Notes under the pieces: generated by a model
Told to the model about the DNA's origin: nothing
The model's input: the letters and a program-made list of their open reading frames with translations, nothing else
Database searches by the model: none
DNA from: Halichoerus grypus
Taxonomy: Eukaryota > Chordata > Mammalia > Carnivora > Phocidae
Direction of reading: 5' to 3'
Assembly: GCF_964656455.1 (NCBI RefSeq)
Contig: NC_135722.1
Coordinates: forward strand, 51,540,628 to 51,604,627
DNA length: 64,000 nucleotides
Shown here: positions 48,115 through 61,689 of the stretch, piece after piece
Position numbering within the stretch: position 1 is the first letter of the stretch
Layout: each line of letters starts with the position of its first letter
Position numbers and translations under genes: made by a program

Positions 48115-48470
48115 TCATGTACATGCTTACTACACATATAATGCACCTACTATGGGCTGGGCCATCTGTGCGGGGCAAGAGGGGGTAAAACAAGGCCAGT
48201 TAGTTCACAAATGTTTCCTGACATATTATGTGTTAGGATTCATTTGGAGACGCAGGAATGAATCAGATATGGTCTCTGACTCAGTCTGATGAAGGAAGCA
48301 GACAAAAACAGACGTGTAAAGTGCTATTTGAGATAAATGCTATATTAGAGTTATAACAGGATGATAGAAAGGCAGAGGGGAGCTTAGCTCAGTTTGGGCA
48401 TGAAGAGAGTATCCCAAAAGATGAGAGTCTTGAAGGGTGAAGAGAAGTTATCAGGTGAAGAAAGAAGGCT
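48115..48470 (-). repeat. L2 fragment, antisense
   Basis: Decayed antisense L2 with GTTCACAAATGTTTCCTGAC, TTAGGATTCATTTGGAGACG and AGAAAGGCAGAGGGGAGCTT. Confidence 0.55.
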
Positions 48471-48589
48471 AGGGGACGGTAGGTAGGTGAGAGAAAGAGG
48501 CTGTTCCTAGCAGAACAGTTACATACTCCTTTATTTTGAAGGTGTTCACAATCTAGTGAGTATTTAAAAGTATTTTGTAAAGAACTTTC

Positions 48590-48890
48590 TTAATTTTTAA
48601 AAACCATTAAAAATTTGAAACCACAGAATAGTACAAAGTAGAAAAGGTATCACTACACAGCTCAGCAACTCAAGAAACTACATTTAATATTTTGGTATCT
48701 CTCTCTCTATATATATGTATATATAAGCATGTATGTATATGTATCTCCTACATACAAATCCTACAAAGCACATATATATCTCTCATGCATATCTGTCCTT
48801 CAAAAGTAGAGCATACTATATTGCAATTTTGTAATTTTTTTTACCTTTAATAATCTATTGTGAACATTTTTTTTTTGAAGGTAAGAAGAA
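48590..48890. repeat. AT-rich remnant with TA/TG run, probably old L1
   Basis: CACAGAATAGTACAAAGTAG, a TCTCTCTCTATATATATG microsatellite and TTGTGAACATTTTTTTTTT. The resemblance to old L1 3' sequence is weak. Confidence 0.4.
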
Positions 48891-48972
48891 CAAGCATTTC
48901 ATGTGGTCAAAGAACCAAAAACCCCCAGTTCACTCTAGTGCTAATATTCATGACTCTCTCCAATTTAATATA

Positions 48973-49165
48973 GGCGCCTGGGTGGCTCAGTCAGTTGAGC
49001 ATCTGCCTTCGGCTCGGGTCGTGATCTCGGGGTCCTGGGATCGAGCCCCACATGGGGCTCCCTGCTCAGCGGAGAGCCTGCTTCTCCCTCTCCCTCTGCC
49101 TGCCGCTCTGCCTACCTGTGCTCTCTCTCTGTCAAATAAATAAATAAAATCTTAAAAAAAACAAA
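48973..49165 (+). mobile_element. CAN-SINE
   Basis: GGCGCCTGGGTGGCTCAGTC head, CTCTGCCTGCCGCTCTGCC body and AAATAAATAAATAAAATCTT tail, followed by an A/C-rich run. No clear target-site duplication, so an edge may have been lost. Confidence 0.92.
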
Positions 49166-49229
49166 AACAAAACAAAAAAACAAAAGAGCCTAAAACTAGT
49201 TTCATCACTTTTATAGGACCCTCTGGGTT

Positions 49230-49326
49230 GGGTAACCACATATGTCCCGGTTCACCCTGGATGGGTCTGGTTTATGCCTACTGTCCTGGACAGTCCCAGT
49301 TTGGACAATAAATTGGATGGTTACCC
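49230..49326. mobile_element. Short palindromic DNA transposon
   Basis: Starts GGGTAACCA and ends TGGTTACCC. Inside are TCCCGGTTCACCCTGG and CTGGACAGTCCCAGTTTGG. The terminal inverted repeats and length suggest a MER-type miniature element; the family was not identified. Confidence 0.7.
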
Positions 49327-49621
49327 CACCTCTGGGGCCCTGCCTTGGAGATGAAACCCCATAGAAAAATATTTATCCTGCACAGATAGGGTTTCTTTCT
49401 GCCTCATGTAGAAATTATTGGAATTACTGTCTTATGTTCTATCCTGAGCTGCATTTGTTGAGGGCAGAATTTGGGTCCTACCTACCTGTACCCTCTTTCC
49501 CCCCAGCCCATGGCACAGAGTCTGCAAAGGTAGACTCCTCTTACCTCCTGCTGGATAAAGGGTATAATTTAGTCAAGAGGTAACCTTGACTAGGTAGCTA
49601 AAAGTACCATACTATTTCTTT

Positions 49622-49816
49622 CTTTCTTTTTTTTTAAGATTTTATTTATTCATCTGACAGAGAGAGAGAGCACAAGCAGAGGGAGAGGGAGAGGGAGAGG
49701 GAGAAGCAGGCTCCCTGCTAAGCAGGGAGTCTGATGCGGGGCTCCATCCCAGGACCCTGGGATCATGACCCCAGGCTAAGGCAGACACTTAACCGACTGA
49801 GCCACCCAGGTGCCCC
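49622..49816 (-). mobile_element. CAN-SINE
   Basis: Antisense copy ending GAGCCACCCAGGTGCCCC with repeated GAGGGA units. A short ACCATAC duplication may flank it. Confidence 0.92.
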
Positions 49817-49984
49817 ACACCATACCAGTTCTAAATCATTCTTTTCTAAGTGGTCATGGAATGGAGTCTATGTATTTCCCCTCCTGAGAAACTGGACCTC
49901 CTATTTAAAAAGTTCCCAAACCAGAAGACTGTCACGTCTCTTCCTAATACTAGCTGATGTCACCTGCTGACCTTCTACTCTATG

Positions 49985-50140
49985 CCTGGCATGGTCACGC
50001 CACACAATCTATTTAATTCTTCCAACCACCTTATATAGTAGGTATTATAATTCCCATTGTACAGATGAGGAACAGAGGTCACATAGTGAGTGAGTAGTTG
50101 AGTGATGATAAGAACCCAGATCTAATCTGAGTGCTCTTTC
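49985..50140 (-). repeat. MIR, antisense
   Basis: ATCTATTTAATTCTTCCAAC, TAGTAGGTATTATAATTCCC, GTACAGATGAGGAACAGAGG and GTCACATAGTGAGTGAGTAG. Confidence 0.8.
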
Positions 50141-50949
50141 TTTACATCATATCATGTTGTCACTCTAATTTTGCAAACGAGGGAATCAGAGCCCAGAGAC
50201 CAGATATTCTGGTCTCAGCCTTGGTTCCTACTCCCTCTTCTTTCTCTGCTCAAATGAAGGTACAACACACTCTTGGTGGAACTTGCCTTAAGAGAGATTG
50301 GCCTGAGGTTTGTAGCTAGCCTCTGGATAACTGAGCTTAGGTGGAAGCGTTTCAAGTGTTTGGCCAGAATGAAGTTGGTGGAGTGTGTAGGTGAAGAACA
50401 GACTTTCCTATAGTTTAGTCAAAGGTAGATCAGCTCTTCTGCACCACACAGAGGCTCTCCAGACTGACCACCTCCCCCAACCCCTGAGTGTTATCTGACC
50501 TTTCCCGGAGCAGGGAGAACAGGAAGAAGGCCTCTGAGTAGCTAACATATGAGTCCCATGTGCATCTGCATTTTTCCCATACGAGGGCTTTTTAGGACCT
50601 AACTCAGAGATTACTAACTCTTAGTCACAGTCTTATCAAATCATGGTAAGTGATCTTATTTCCAGCCCACTGCAGATCAGGAGAAACAAACAAGAAGGCT
50701 GGGGAGGAGGCTTCAGAATCCAGCAAACTGATTACAATCAAGTGCTGGCTAGGCAGGAAGGGAAAAGAACAGCACAATCAAAAGCTGAAAGAGGAAGTCA
50801 CAGAATACAGCACCTCAAAAGCCCCTAAGGGCTCCACTGAACTGCCACATAGGACATTAACTGCTGGATATAATGATGAACCTGAGGAAAAGTGATAGTT
50901 GGCTCAAGAAAGCAGGAAGGATATAATCCATTTTATAAAGAAAACACAT

Positions 50950-51135
50950 CATTCATTCAACAAACAACGTTTACTGAGCATCACTGCATAGTGATAGCTT
51001 CTGGAGACATACTAATGAGTAAGACAGGGTTCCTGACTTTAAGAAGTTAACAGTCTAATGCAAGAATCTGGAACAGACAAATTATAACACTGTTTCGTAA
51101 ACACAATGACAGAGCTATACGCTAGGTGCTTACCA
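50950..51135 (-). repeat. L2 fragment, antisense
   Basis: ATTCATTCAACAAACAACGT, TTACTGAGCATCACTGC and ACAATGACAGAGCTATACGC. Confidence 0.65.
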
Positions 51136-51239
51136 TAAAAAGCAGATGAACTTAAGGAACATGGCTGGGGTTATTTGGTTCAGGGACAAGTGTCAGCAGA
51201 GTGCCAGCATCATAGCCCAGCTAATAAGGAATGTCTATG

Positions 51240-51665
51240 AGGAGGGTTCCTGCTCACCTCTGAGGTCTCATCTCTCAACTATCCCCTTCCTAATGTGCTT
51301 TCTTGCCTCTGAGGTTTTGCAAATACTATTCCACTGCCTGGAATGTTTTCCCCTCTCCCATGCTTTCGGTTGACTAACTCCAATTCATTTTAGGCCTTCT
51401 GATTAGAAGTCACTTCCTGCAGTGATTCTTCCTAAGTTTGAGGCAGTTATTCCTCCCAAGAGCTCCCCTAGCACCTTAGGCACCTCCCAATTACAGTATT
51501 TACTCTATTCTGTTGCAATCATCTGTTTACTTGACTATGTTCCCTACCAGACCAAATGCTCACTGAGGACAGGAAGTGTGACTGCCTTTATAATTGTATC
51601 CTCAGTGTCCAGTATGGTGTCTGGACATAAATATGGGCTTCACAAATACTTGTTGAATTAGCTAA
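51240..51665 (+). repeat. L2 3' end
   Basis: TGCCTGGAATGTTTTCCCCT, CAGTGATTCTTCCTAAGTTTG, CAGTGTCCAGTATGGTGTCTG and CACAAATACTTGTTGAATTA give a clear L2 3' end. Confidence 0.8.
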
Positions 51666-51714
51666 TGAATACACAATACATAAATAAAGTCCTAGTATTA
51701 CCTTATTTTAGAGT

Positions 51715-51955
51715 GTGGCTGTTAAATAAGTGAGCTCAGAAGCCAGACCCTGGTGTTTGGATCCCAGTTCTGAATTTACTGACTGTGTAATCTTGGGTAA
51801 ATTACCTAACCTCTCTGTGCCAAGTTTCTTTATTGGTAAATGGAGATAACAGTAGCCTCTCATGGGATGTTGTAAGGATTAAACAAGACACTTTGAGTAA
51901 AGGGGCTTGGAACAGTGCCTGGCATACAGTACTCTCAGTAAATGTCAGCTATTAT
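51715..51955 (+). repeat. MIR
   Basis: GAAGCCAGACCCTGGTGTTT, TCTTGGGTAAATTACCTAAC, CTCTCTGTGCCAAGTTTC and GCCTGGCATACAGTACTCTC in order. Next to the L2 just left of it. Confidence 0.85.
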
Positions 51956-52224
51956 CCCTCCTGTTTGGTCTTGTGCTTCCAAAAGTGCATTCTCTCTGTG
52001 AAAAGTGGTTCCATTTGGGAAATCCTGCGTACACTTTTCCCTTCTGAAAGGCACAGTGCTGAGTAAGAACCAGCTGTTTAATTTGGTATTAGTCAGCAGT
52101 TTCCTGTTTGACAGCCTCTTTCTACCTTGTCCTTGTTAAAATCCTGCAGTACTAGTGTTCCCCAGAACACTCTTTGGGACTGAGTAGTGCATTACAATCA
52201 CCTGTGAAAGAGCATTTTCCTTTC

Positions 52225-52380
52225 TTTCTTTATTTTAGAATAACCCTTTGATGTAGAAGCTGTTGTCATGTTACAGATGAGAAAACTGAAGTTGAGCAGG
52301 GTGCTGTAATCAGTTAGTGTGGGAGCTAGGACCTAGTCCAGGTCAGCTAGGCCCATTCTGTGCTCTTAGCAGTAAGCCCT
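52225..52380 (-). repeat. MIR, antisense
   Basis: TACAGATGAGAAAACTGAAG, GTTGAGCAGGGTGCTGTAAT and AGCTAGGACCTAGTCCAGG. Confidence 0.65.
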
Positions 52381-53199
52381 TTTCTTCACAACACCCAGTT
52401 TGAGAAGCCTGTCCCAGAAGATCTTGCTGAAGCCCCCAGATCATTGAGGTCATACTATTCTCTATCCAAAAAAAGTAGCTAAAGGCGGAAAGGAGGTGTG
52501 GGGAGAGGTGCAGCACGCGCCGTCACATATTTACTCACTCTCACCAAGGAGAAGTCAGTCAGTCCACGGAAGCTAAAGTGACTCATCTAAGACCGGCTCA
52601 CCAGCTGCCCACCAAGGTGGTCTTTTGAGGCCCCGTGTTTACAGCCGATCCTCAGCCAGTGAACTGACCCTTTCCCAATGAAGCCATTTACTAGGCTGTC
52701 TCCAGCACAGGGTGAGATGAGCTCAGGCTCCTGCTTCTCCTCTAAGCCAGCCATTCGTGTCTCTTCGCCCCTCTGACCACAGGGAGAACGACAACGCATC
52801 GCACTGTCATCCTTCTGCTCCCACCTCTGCCTTTTGATGGTGCAAAGTCTATGCCTGGGTGCTGTCGCAAGCACATGCCTGATGTGCTCTCTGCAGGATT
52901 CCCTGAAGTCAGCAGTGCCAAGGAGTCAGCAGGGGTGAAAGCAGTCCCCAAAGCCCATCTTGTAGCCCTGGCCACTTGCCAGCCCTGCTGAAACTGCAAA
53001 AAAAAGTAACTGCCTCCCACAATGACAAACAGTGATTTAAGGTCTTACAGTCCAGAATCTAAGCTCTGCCACTTACTAAGTTCTTCTAGCTGTAAAATAG
53101 GTATGGTAAGAAATAATTTGAGAAATACTAAATATTTAAATACTATGAGAATCAAATTTGATAACAGGTTTATTTTTTTTGATAATAGGTTTATTTAAA

Positions 53200-53325
53200 C
53201 ATCACCACAAACATTTACTAATGCCACTCTCTCTCCTGGGTTAAGCACTGGGGACACAGACATGAACCAGACATGGCACTTGTCCTCATTTGCAGTCTAC
53301 TGGGGAGACTTTGAAAAAAGGTGTA
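53200..53325 (-). repeat. L2 fragment, antisense
   Basis: CACAAACATTTACTAATGCC, TAAGCACTGGGGACACAGAC and GCAGTCTACTGGGGAGACTT. Confidence 0.6.
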
Positions 53326-53574
53326 TGAGGCAAGATGTGTGGTCTCTGGATAACAAAAGCTTGATTACTGCTGCCTCGTGCAGAGGAAAGACAACCCTAG
53401 TTACGAGTGCCACTCCCAGGAACTTGTGCCATCTAATGTCCTGGAGGGTCTAGCAGTGCCTTTGCCTTTAAAGATGTGAGTGTGTCTCCATGAGAGAGAA
53501 CCTGTCTGACTACTCTAACAGGTGCGAGAATAACCCCTTCCTTTTGTACCGCATTTTATGGTTTAGAGAGCACT

Positions 53575-53720
53575 TCAATGTGATTGTTTCCTCACCCTAG
53601 GACAACTTAGGACAGATACTGTTTTCTCTATTCAACAGATTAGAAGACAGAGGTAAAGAGGCTGGGTGGCCTGCCCAACCTGCACTGCTAACTGGTGGTG
53701 GACAGCACCAGATCCAGAGC
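53575..53720 (-). repeat. MIR fragment, antisense
   Basis: CAACAGATTAGAAGACAGAG, then GTAAAGAGGCTGGGTGGCC and a CACCAGATCCAGAGCCTGCC edge. Confidence 0.55.
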
Positions 53721-54079
53721 CTGCCTGGCTCTGTCCTCTGTACTTCTCCATGTCCAGCTTCTGTCAGCGCCCACAGGCTCAAGCCTCACATAAACTAGGG
53801 TGGGCCAACCTAGCTTGAAGCTCAGGATCTGGGTTAAATTTTTATCAAGAGTCTTGGGGAAGAAGCCTCGGGGCTCTTTGCTTCCTCTCCCTCAAGATCT
53901 TCTGTATCTACTACTTCTTTAAAACCTCACTACAACCTGAGATGGCTACCCTCCTGCCAGCGTGCACGGGCTACCTCGTCAGCTTTTGCGGGCGCTGTCA
54001 GCTCTGCCTCTTGTGTTTCTCTTTGGGCAGAGGATGGGGCAAGAGGGAGACGCCCTGTGAGCGGTCACCATGAGACCAT

Positions 54080-54375
54080 CCTCAGGGAGGGCAAGGCCCT
54101 TCATTTCCTTCCACAGCCTGGAAACCCCTCTTTCCTCTCCAAATCCTCCCTGTTCTTTCAAGTCCTGTCCAAGCCTCCTCTTCCAGGAAGTCCTTTCCCC
54201 CCAGCTCTGCCCTGGATGCCTGTTGTGTTGATTATGTGTACCCATTTACCAGTTAATTCTTTACTGTCCAACACCTCTTGTAATACTTTCTTGCATTAAA
54301 ATTTCCCTCTGACTCCCCAGTTAGATCCTAGGCTCCTCATGGATGACAGTAACTAGTTCATAACATTTTCTGTAT
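54080..54375 (+). repeat. L2 3' fragment
   Basis: AAGTCCTGTCCAAGCCTCCT, TTCCAGGAAGTCCTTTCCCC and CTAGGCTCCTCATGGATGAC. Confidence 0.65.
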
Positions 54376-54977
54376 GTATTTCATACAGCATCACGTCAGT
54401 ATTTTACGCAGCTTCGGCGATGAACACACGAGAACCTTTATCCACCTGCCTGTCCATGAACATACTACCACTGAGCAGCCTGGAACAGTAGGTGCTATGA
54501 GAGTCACACACACACACAGTCTGATGGCAGCAGAGGTGGGGCACACATCATGTGGCTTTGAGAGGAATCACCCAGGAGAACTGTCTTGAGGATGAGGGAG
54601 ACCTTGCCAGGTGGAGCGGGGAAGAAGGGCATTCTAGGAAAGAAAGTGGTGTTTGCAAAGGCCAGGGGGTGAAGACTCCACTACCTTTCCCTTCAAGAAA
54701 CTGAGTCTCTCAGTGAGCCTAGGGTGCTGTAGGCAGAGAGGAGGTCGCCCAGGGAGGCAGAGGCCTGACTCTTAGAGGGGTTTGGATTCTATCCTGAAAG
54801 CTATGGGCACACAATGGTTTTTTGTTAAGGAATTAAGCAACATGGCGAACAGCAAAAACAAGAGATCAGGAGATGAGAGAAGTGGATTCAAAAATGACTC
54901 ATTCACTAACTTGGAATGCATTTCAATCCCTCTGTGCCCCAGACTCACTATTTTTCAAGTTGAAGAGTTTTTTTCTA

Positions 54978-55135
54978 CACCAATGGTTCTTAAACTTTAG
55001 TGGGAACAAAATCACCTGGGTAACTTGTAAAAATTGTTGATTCTTGGGCCCCCATCTCAGCAATGTTCAGTAGGCAGGGCCTGGGAATGTACCACAGCAG
55101 CACCAAGCTAGATGGTCTCTGAGTGTCCTTCCCAC
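54978..55135. mobile_element. MER5-like hAT DNA transposon remnant
   Basis: CAATGGTTCTTAAACTTTAG, AAAATCACCTGGGTAACTTG, TTCTTGGGCCCCCATCTC and TAGGCAGGGCCTGGGAATG. Confidence 0.7.
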
Positions 55136-55529
55136 TCTAATGTTCTTGTGATGAACACGAGAAAGATGCAAGGCTAGTCACACCCATCCCACTTCCACCT
55201 GCCTCGTTCTGCTCCCAGGAAGCTAAGGATGTCTGGGCATCAGAACACTCTTCCTAGGCCTCATGTTTAGAAACTTAGAGCAAACCCCCAGGACACTAAG
55301 CCTTGGGATGAGACCTCCAATATCTCACTTACACATCCTTCTGCCCCCCAGAATCCTAGTTGGAATTAGGTCCTTCTACACCATACACTCCCGTCTGTCT
55401 CCTCATTCACCCACCAACCATTAATTAAGTACTTTCCATGGGCTGGGCCATGACCTCAAGAGCTTGTAAATGCTGCACATAACACTGGAAAAAAAATCTT
55501 TTATAAAATATCTCTGGCAGGAAAGAGTT

Positions 55530-55710
55530 CAGAATTTTGAGTTGGAGAGAACCACATTTTAATCCTGATGACTCTGGGAAGTTACTTCATCCTTCTGGGT
55601 CTCAAATTCATCATTGGTAAAATGGAAACATTAGTATCTATGAACTGGGTTACTGTGAAAATCAAAGATGATGCGGTAGAGTCAGGGGCACAGGAAATGG
55701 CCAGCCCCTA
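55530..55710 (+). repeat. MIR
   Basis: AGAGAACCACATTTTAATCC, GGGAAGTTACTTCATCCTTC, TGGGTCTCAAATTCATCATT and GTAAAATGGAAACATTAG. Confidence 0.7.
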
Positions 55711-56382
55711 GGAAACGGCCATTTTTCCAGACCTGGAGCTGTAATATATCCATATTCCTCTGTTTGACTTTCAGAGGCTTTTCCTACCTAGTCCTAGTTA
55801 ATGTCTCCAAATACACTTTCAACTACTCCCTTCCTGCTGTCAAAACCCCCGTAAGAGGACCCTGGTGATCCTACCATGAATCCTCAGGAGGCAGCAGTGT
55901 GCATTAGAAAGAACAGAGGTCGGAGTGAGTGAGACTGAGGAGCAAAAGTCACTGTGCGATTTTGATCAAAATAGTTAACATCTCTGAGAATTTGTTTCCT
56001 CACCTGCAAAATAGATATCATCACCTACCTTGCAAGACTCAATGGCAAACCCAATTAAAAAACAGACCAGGGAATCTGAGTAGATGTACAAATGGCCAAA
56101 AGGCACATGAAAAGACGGTCAACATCATTAGCCATCAGGGAAACGCAAATCTGCACCACAACAAGAAACAACTTCATATCCACCAGGATGGCCAACGTAA
56201 AAAAGATAGGCAGTAACAAGAGCTGGGGAGGATGCAGAAAAGCTGGACCCCTCCTACGTGGCTGGTGGGAATGTAAAATGGTGCAGCTTCTTTGGAAAAC
56301 AGTCTAGCAGTTCCTCAAAAGGTTAACAGAGTTATCCTATGACCAAGCAATTCTACTGCTAGGTATAAAGTCAAGAAAACTG

Positions 56383-56570
56383 GGGTGCCTGGGTGGCTCA
56401 GTCATTAAGCACCTGCCTTCGGCTCAGGTCATGATCCCAGGGTCTTGGGATTGAGCCCCACATCGGGCTTCCTGCTCGGCGGGAAGCCTGCTTCTCCCTC
56501 TCCCACTCCCCCTGCTTGTGTTCCTGCTCTCGCTCTCTGTCAAATACATAAATAAATTCTTTAAAAAAAA
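56383..56570 (+). mobile_element. CAN-SINE inserted in the old L1
   Basis: The perfect 18-bp duplication ATAAAGTCAAGAAAACTG lies at 56365-56382 and 56571-56588, and the L1 sequence continues without loss. Confidence 0.96.
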
Positions 56571-56957
56571 ATAAAGTCAAGAAAACTGAAATCACTATAT
56601 TCACACAAAAACTTGTACACAAATGTTCACAGCAGTATTATTCATAATAGCCAAATGTAGAAACAACCCAAATATCCCTCAACTGATGAATGGAGAAATG
56701 AAATTTGGTATATCCATTAACGAACTATTATTCAGCTATGAAAAAGGAATGAAGTACTAATACATGTTACAACATGAATGTACCTTGAAAACATGCTAAG
56801 TGAAAGCAGTCCAAAGATCATGTATTGTATGACTCCATTTATATGAAATGCCCAGAATATGCAAATCTTAGAAACTAAGTAGATTAGTGGCTGTCTAGTA
56901 GGAAATGAGAGGAAACGGGGAATGGAGTTTCTTTATGGAGTGATAAAAATGTTCTAA

Positions 56958-58331
<1,374 letters not shown>

Positions 58332-58405
58332 GGTTCTAAAACTGACTGTGGTGATAGATGCACAACCCTTGTGAATATACCATAAACCACTGACTTATAC
58401 ACTTT

Positions 58406-58624
58406 TTAAAAAAGATTTATTTGAGAGAGAGAGAGAGCGCACGCATGCATGCATGCATTGAGTATGGGGGGGGGGGGACGGGGGCGGGGCAGAGGGAGAG
58501 AGAAAATCTCAAGCAAACTCCCGGCTGAGCGTGGAGCCCGATGCAGGGCTCGATCCCAGGATCCTGAGATCACAACCTGAGCCAAAATCATGAGTCAGAC
58601 ACTCAACCAACTGAGCCAGGCCCA
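58406..58624 (-). mobile_element. CAN-SINE, divergent, with GCAT repeats and a G-run
   Basis: Antisense copy with AAAGATTTATTTGAGAGAGA and CAACTGAGCCAGGCCC. Inside are a (GCAT)n tract (about 58443-58458) and a run of about a dozen Gs (58467-58478). The duplication ACTTAYACACTTT is at 58393-58405 and 58625-58637, with one mismatch and an extra half repeat on the right. Confidence 0.85.
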
Positions 58625-58984
58625 ACTTACACACTTTACACTTACACACTTTAAAAGACTGAACTACACAGTATGTGAATTAGATCTCAACAAGGCTATT
58701 ATATTAAAAAAAAATGTATGTAAGGAGGTGAGCACACTGCTTGGCATGCAGTAGGTACTCAGTAATGGTAACAGATTTATTATTGTGCCCTTTCCTCTTC
58801 CTGATGCGACACTCTCACTCTGGCCAGAATTGCCTCTCACACTAGCACTGTAGAATATGTCAGGCTCATTGCAGGGCGCCCATTTCATACTCAGTAGAGA
58901 GTCACAGGTGAGTCCTGATGCCTAATATCCCAGGACTAAGAGTCTTTCTCCAATACTCAGATTAATAAATACATAACTCTTGGA

Positions 58985-59215
58985 GAAGTAAGAAAATAAT
59001 AGCCTCCACTTATTGAGCACTTACTATGTGCCATGTTCTGTGCTAGGAACTTTACAACTGTTTTCCTCCCAAGAACCATACTAGGCTCTTATTATTATTA
59101 TTATTCCTATTTAATTAATGAAGAAACCATGACTTACAGAGTTATGTAGCTTGTTTCAGGTCACTGATACTCAGTGACCAAGCTGCTCTGTTTAGCTCCA
59201 AGGCTTATACTCTTT
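58985..59215 (-). repeat. MIR, antisense
   Basis: TATTGAGCACTTACTATGTG, CCATGTTCTGTGCTAGGAAC, GAAGAAACCATGACTTACAG and CTTGTTTCAGGTCACTGATA, with an internal (TTA)n run at about 59090-59105. Confidence 0.85.
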
Positions 59216-59259
59216 TCTCTATGTGATTACATGACTTCATTATTCCTTTTCTTTATCTA

Positions 59260-59470
59260 CATGTTACCCATCCTTTATAACTCAAGCAGTCTGATTTTCA
59301 CTGATCTCCCTTTCCTCTATGCATTCAAGTAATATCTAGTTCACATCAAATTAGTTAACATTCTCTTTTACATAGCCTTATGTGTTCACAGAGTGCCTCA
59401 TGTGTATATTCTTGAACATGGCAGGTGCTTGATAAATACTTCCTTAGTGAGTGGATGGTAAGCTTGTCTC
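59260..59470 (+). repeat. L2 3' end
   Basis: CTTTTACATAGCCTTATGTG, AACATGGCAGGTGCTTGATA and CTTCCTTAGTGAGTGGATGG. Confidence 0.6.
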
Positions 59471-59921
59471 CCCAAGAAGGAAATGGGTTCTTGAAGGATA
59501 GATACTGTGTCTTATAGATCTTTTTATCCTTCCTACAGAGATGGCACTCATGACCATCTAGGCTGGCCTATGGATAGAAGACGAGACCCTACTTGAAAAT
59601 GGTTCTCACAGACACCACGTTTTCTGCCCATGGACTGGAAAATTTCTCAAGAACAGGACTCTGTTTATCTCTTTATTCCCTTCTAGTAGGAGCTCAGAAA
59701 AGGTTTGAAGAATTAAAGGGAGGACTAGTCAGCACTTACTCTACTGAAGGCACATTAAGGGCAGCCTTCCCCTAAGGACCCCAAATTCATTTTCTCTCAT
59801 CCCCATGAAAGGGAAGGGGGAGAACAGAAAGGTTGGAGCTTTAAGACGATAGGTTGTTGATCCTGTGATGTAGACAGTGGCATCCTCTCTGGCCCAGGAC
59901 CTCCCCCGCATCCCCGCCTTT

Positions 59922-60028
59922 TAAAAAAATATTTTATTTTAGGTACTCTCTACACCCAAAGTGGGGCTCGAACTTACAACCCTGAGATCAAGAGTTGCAC
60001 GGTCCACCAACTAAGCCAGCCAGGTGCC
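59922..60028 (-). mobile_element. Old short CAN-SINE, antisense
   Basis: GTACTCTCTACACCCAAAGT, GGGGCTCGAACTTACAACCC and AGCCAGCCAGGTGCCCC. A CCCAGGAC word occurs on both sides and may be the duplication. Confidence 0.88.
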
Positions 60029-60749
60029 CCCAGGACACCTTCATTGACCACAGACCCAGGTGGAGCTTTCCCACAGCCCACGTGTCACCTTCACACTATC
60101 AAATTCAAAGAGTGGGACAAACTCTTAAGAATGCGTTACTCTGCTGTCTGTAGGCCCATCAACACCCTGTTTGACCCTCCCCTTCTTCCCATCTCTTCTA
60201 AGTCTCACAGCAGTAACATGTCACAGCTATTTAGAGTCCCTCTGAGGTGGCCTATCATTACTCTGAGCTTAACTTCTCCCCACTGCCCCTGCTTTGCCCC
60301 CATCCCAACCAAAGCATCCCATCTTTCAGCTCCAGGGATCCTCCAGGTAGGGCTGGCAACAAGAGGAGGAGCCTGCCCTCTCTGCCTTTCAGTCAGTTAT
60401 GCTACTTGGTTGGCCAAACTCAGTCCCTCTGTGCTCCCCATCTCTACACCTGCTTGCCTCTCCTCTGCCTTTTCTTCAAAATGTTAAAAACTCACAATAA
60501 AAAACAAATACAAAATGCTGTAATTAATAGCCAATTCCAAGCCAACCCAGCATCTCTACTAATAAACCTCAACACTTGCAAAAAGAACAATAAATTCTGC
60601 CTCTCTCTGGTTTTGAGGTGGTCTCTTTTATATCCAGTCCGTGTGTGTATGTATGTGGGTAAGTGTGTCTACATATATATTTATTTGCCTTTATTTCCCA
60701 TCCAGGGAGGGGCAGAATAATGAACTGCGTGCGTCAGGGAAGATGAATC

Positions 60750-61170
60750 TGAGATACTAGGGAGCAGTGCAGTAAAAAGATTAAAGTGTTATTATTGTTG
60801 TTTTTTTTTCCCCCATGGTCCATTGTGACAGCTCGACCGTCATCTGTAAAAAATGTCTCAGCGAGAGATAATCATCGGAAACTCAATAAAGCGTCAGGGG
60901 GAGCCTCAGTCCCCATCAATCACTGGGTGCCTGGAAAATTTCAGCCCTCTGTCTCCCTTCCTGCTATCCATATAAATGTCTCTAATATATTTTGTGTGGT
61001 GTGTGGGACCCATCCCTGATTTGGAACTTTTGATGAAAAAATATTTATACACAAAATATGTAAATCAGTTAAAAATCACAGGACTAGTTCTTCGCCACCC
61101 CATCCCACTTTTCCTTATTTTTATAAATGTATCAAATTTATTCTTTTTAATAAAACATGTCAACTAGTCT
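60750..61170. other. Unique AT-rich block, candidate conserved noncoding element
   Basis: No repeat is recognised. It has GATAATCATCGGAAACTC, CAATAAAGCGTCAGGGG, CCCATCAATCACTGGG and CCATATAAATGTCTCTAATA, with an unusually dense set of TAAT, CAAT and AATAAA words. Among the blocks here it looks most like an ultraconserved-type enhancer. Function is inference. Confidence 0.4.
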
Positions 61171-61188
61171 ATCTCCCTCTCCTAGTCA

Positions 61189-61192
<4 letters not shown>

Positions 61193-61219
<27 letters not shown>
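61193..61219 (+). repeat. (TA)n microsatellite
   Basis: Pure TA run of about 13 units, flanked by CA and TG. Likely length-variable. Confidence 0.95.
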
Positions 61220-61222
<3 letters not shown>

Positions 61223-61689
61223 TAGAGGACTAAAAGGAGGGAAACAATTAGCCTAACTGGCTGACACATCTCACCTTGAAGCTGGCTAACACAAGCATGA
61301 TGGATTGACAGTGCACTGTCCATCCTAGTGACTCTAGCAGCTGGCACCGCTGAGAAATGAGATGTAGAACCACTGGCCCTGGAGGTGCGACAAGGCTGTG
61401 ACAGTGACGAGGAAGAGGCAGGGACATTATTAAAGATAATAACTTGCCCCAACGGCTTTTGGCCTGGCAGATTCCCCAGCCTTCCCAAGCCTCTGGACAA
61501 GCAGAGGTTCTGGGCTAAGTGTGAGGCACATACAGGCTGCTGTGGTTGCTGGGCTCTGTGTATGAGCAGGAGACAGCTCTGCTGGCATTTGGCTGCCTCT
61601 CCCTGCCTCAGTTTCCTTTAGTGCCCGTATCACAGGGCTGCTGTGGCACACCGTATCAGTCCATGTTACCTGCTGCTGCAGTGGTCTTA

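Noticed and set aside
60247..60720. 157-codon open frame on the plus strand
   Set aside because: Pyrimidine-rich L2-like sequence; leucine/serine-rich translation is expected by chance there.
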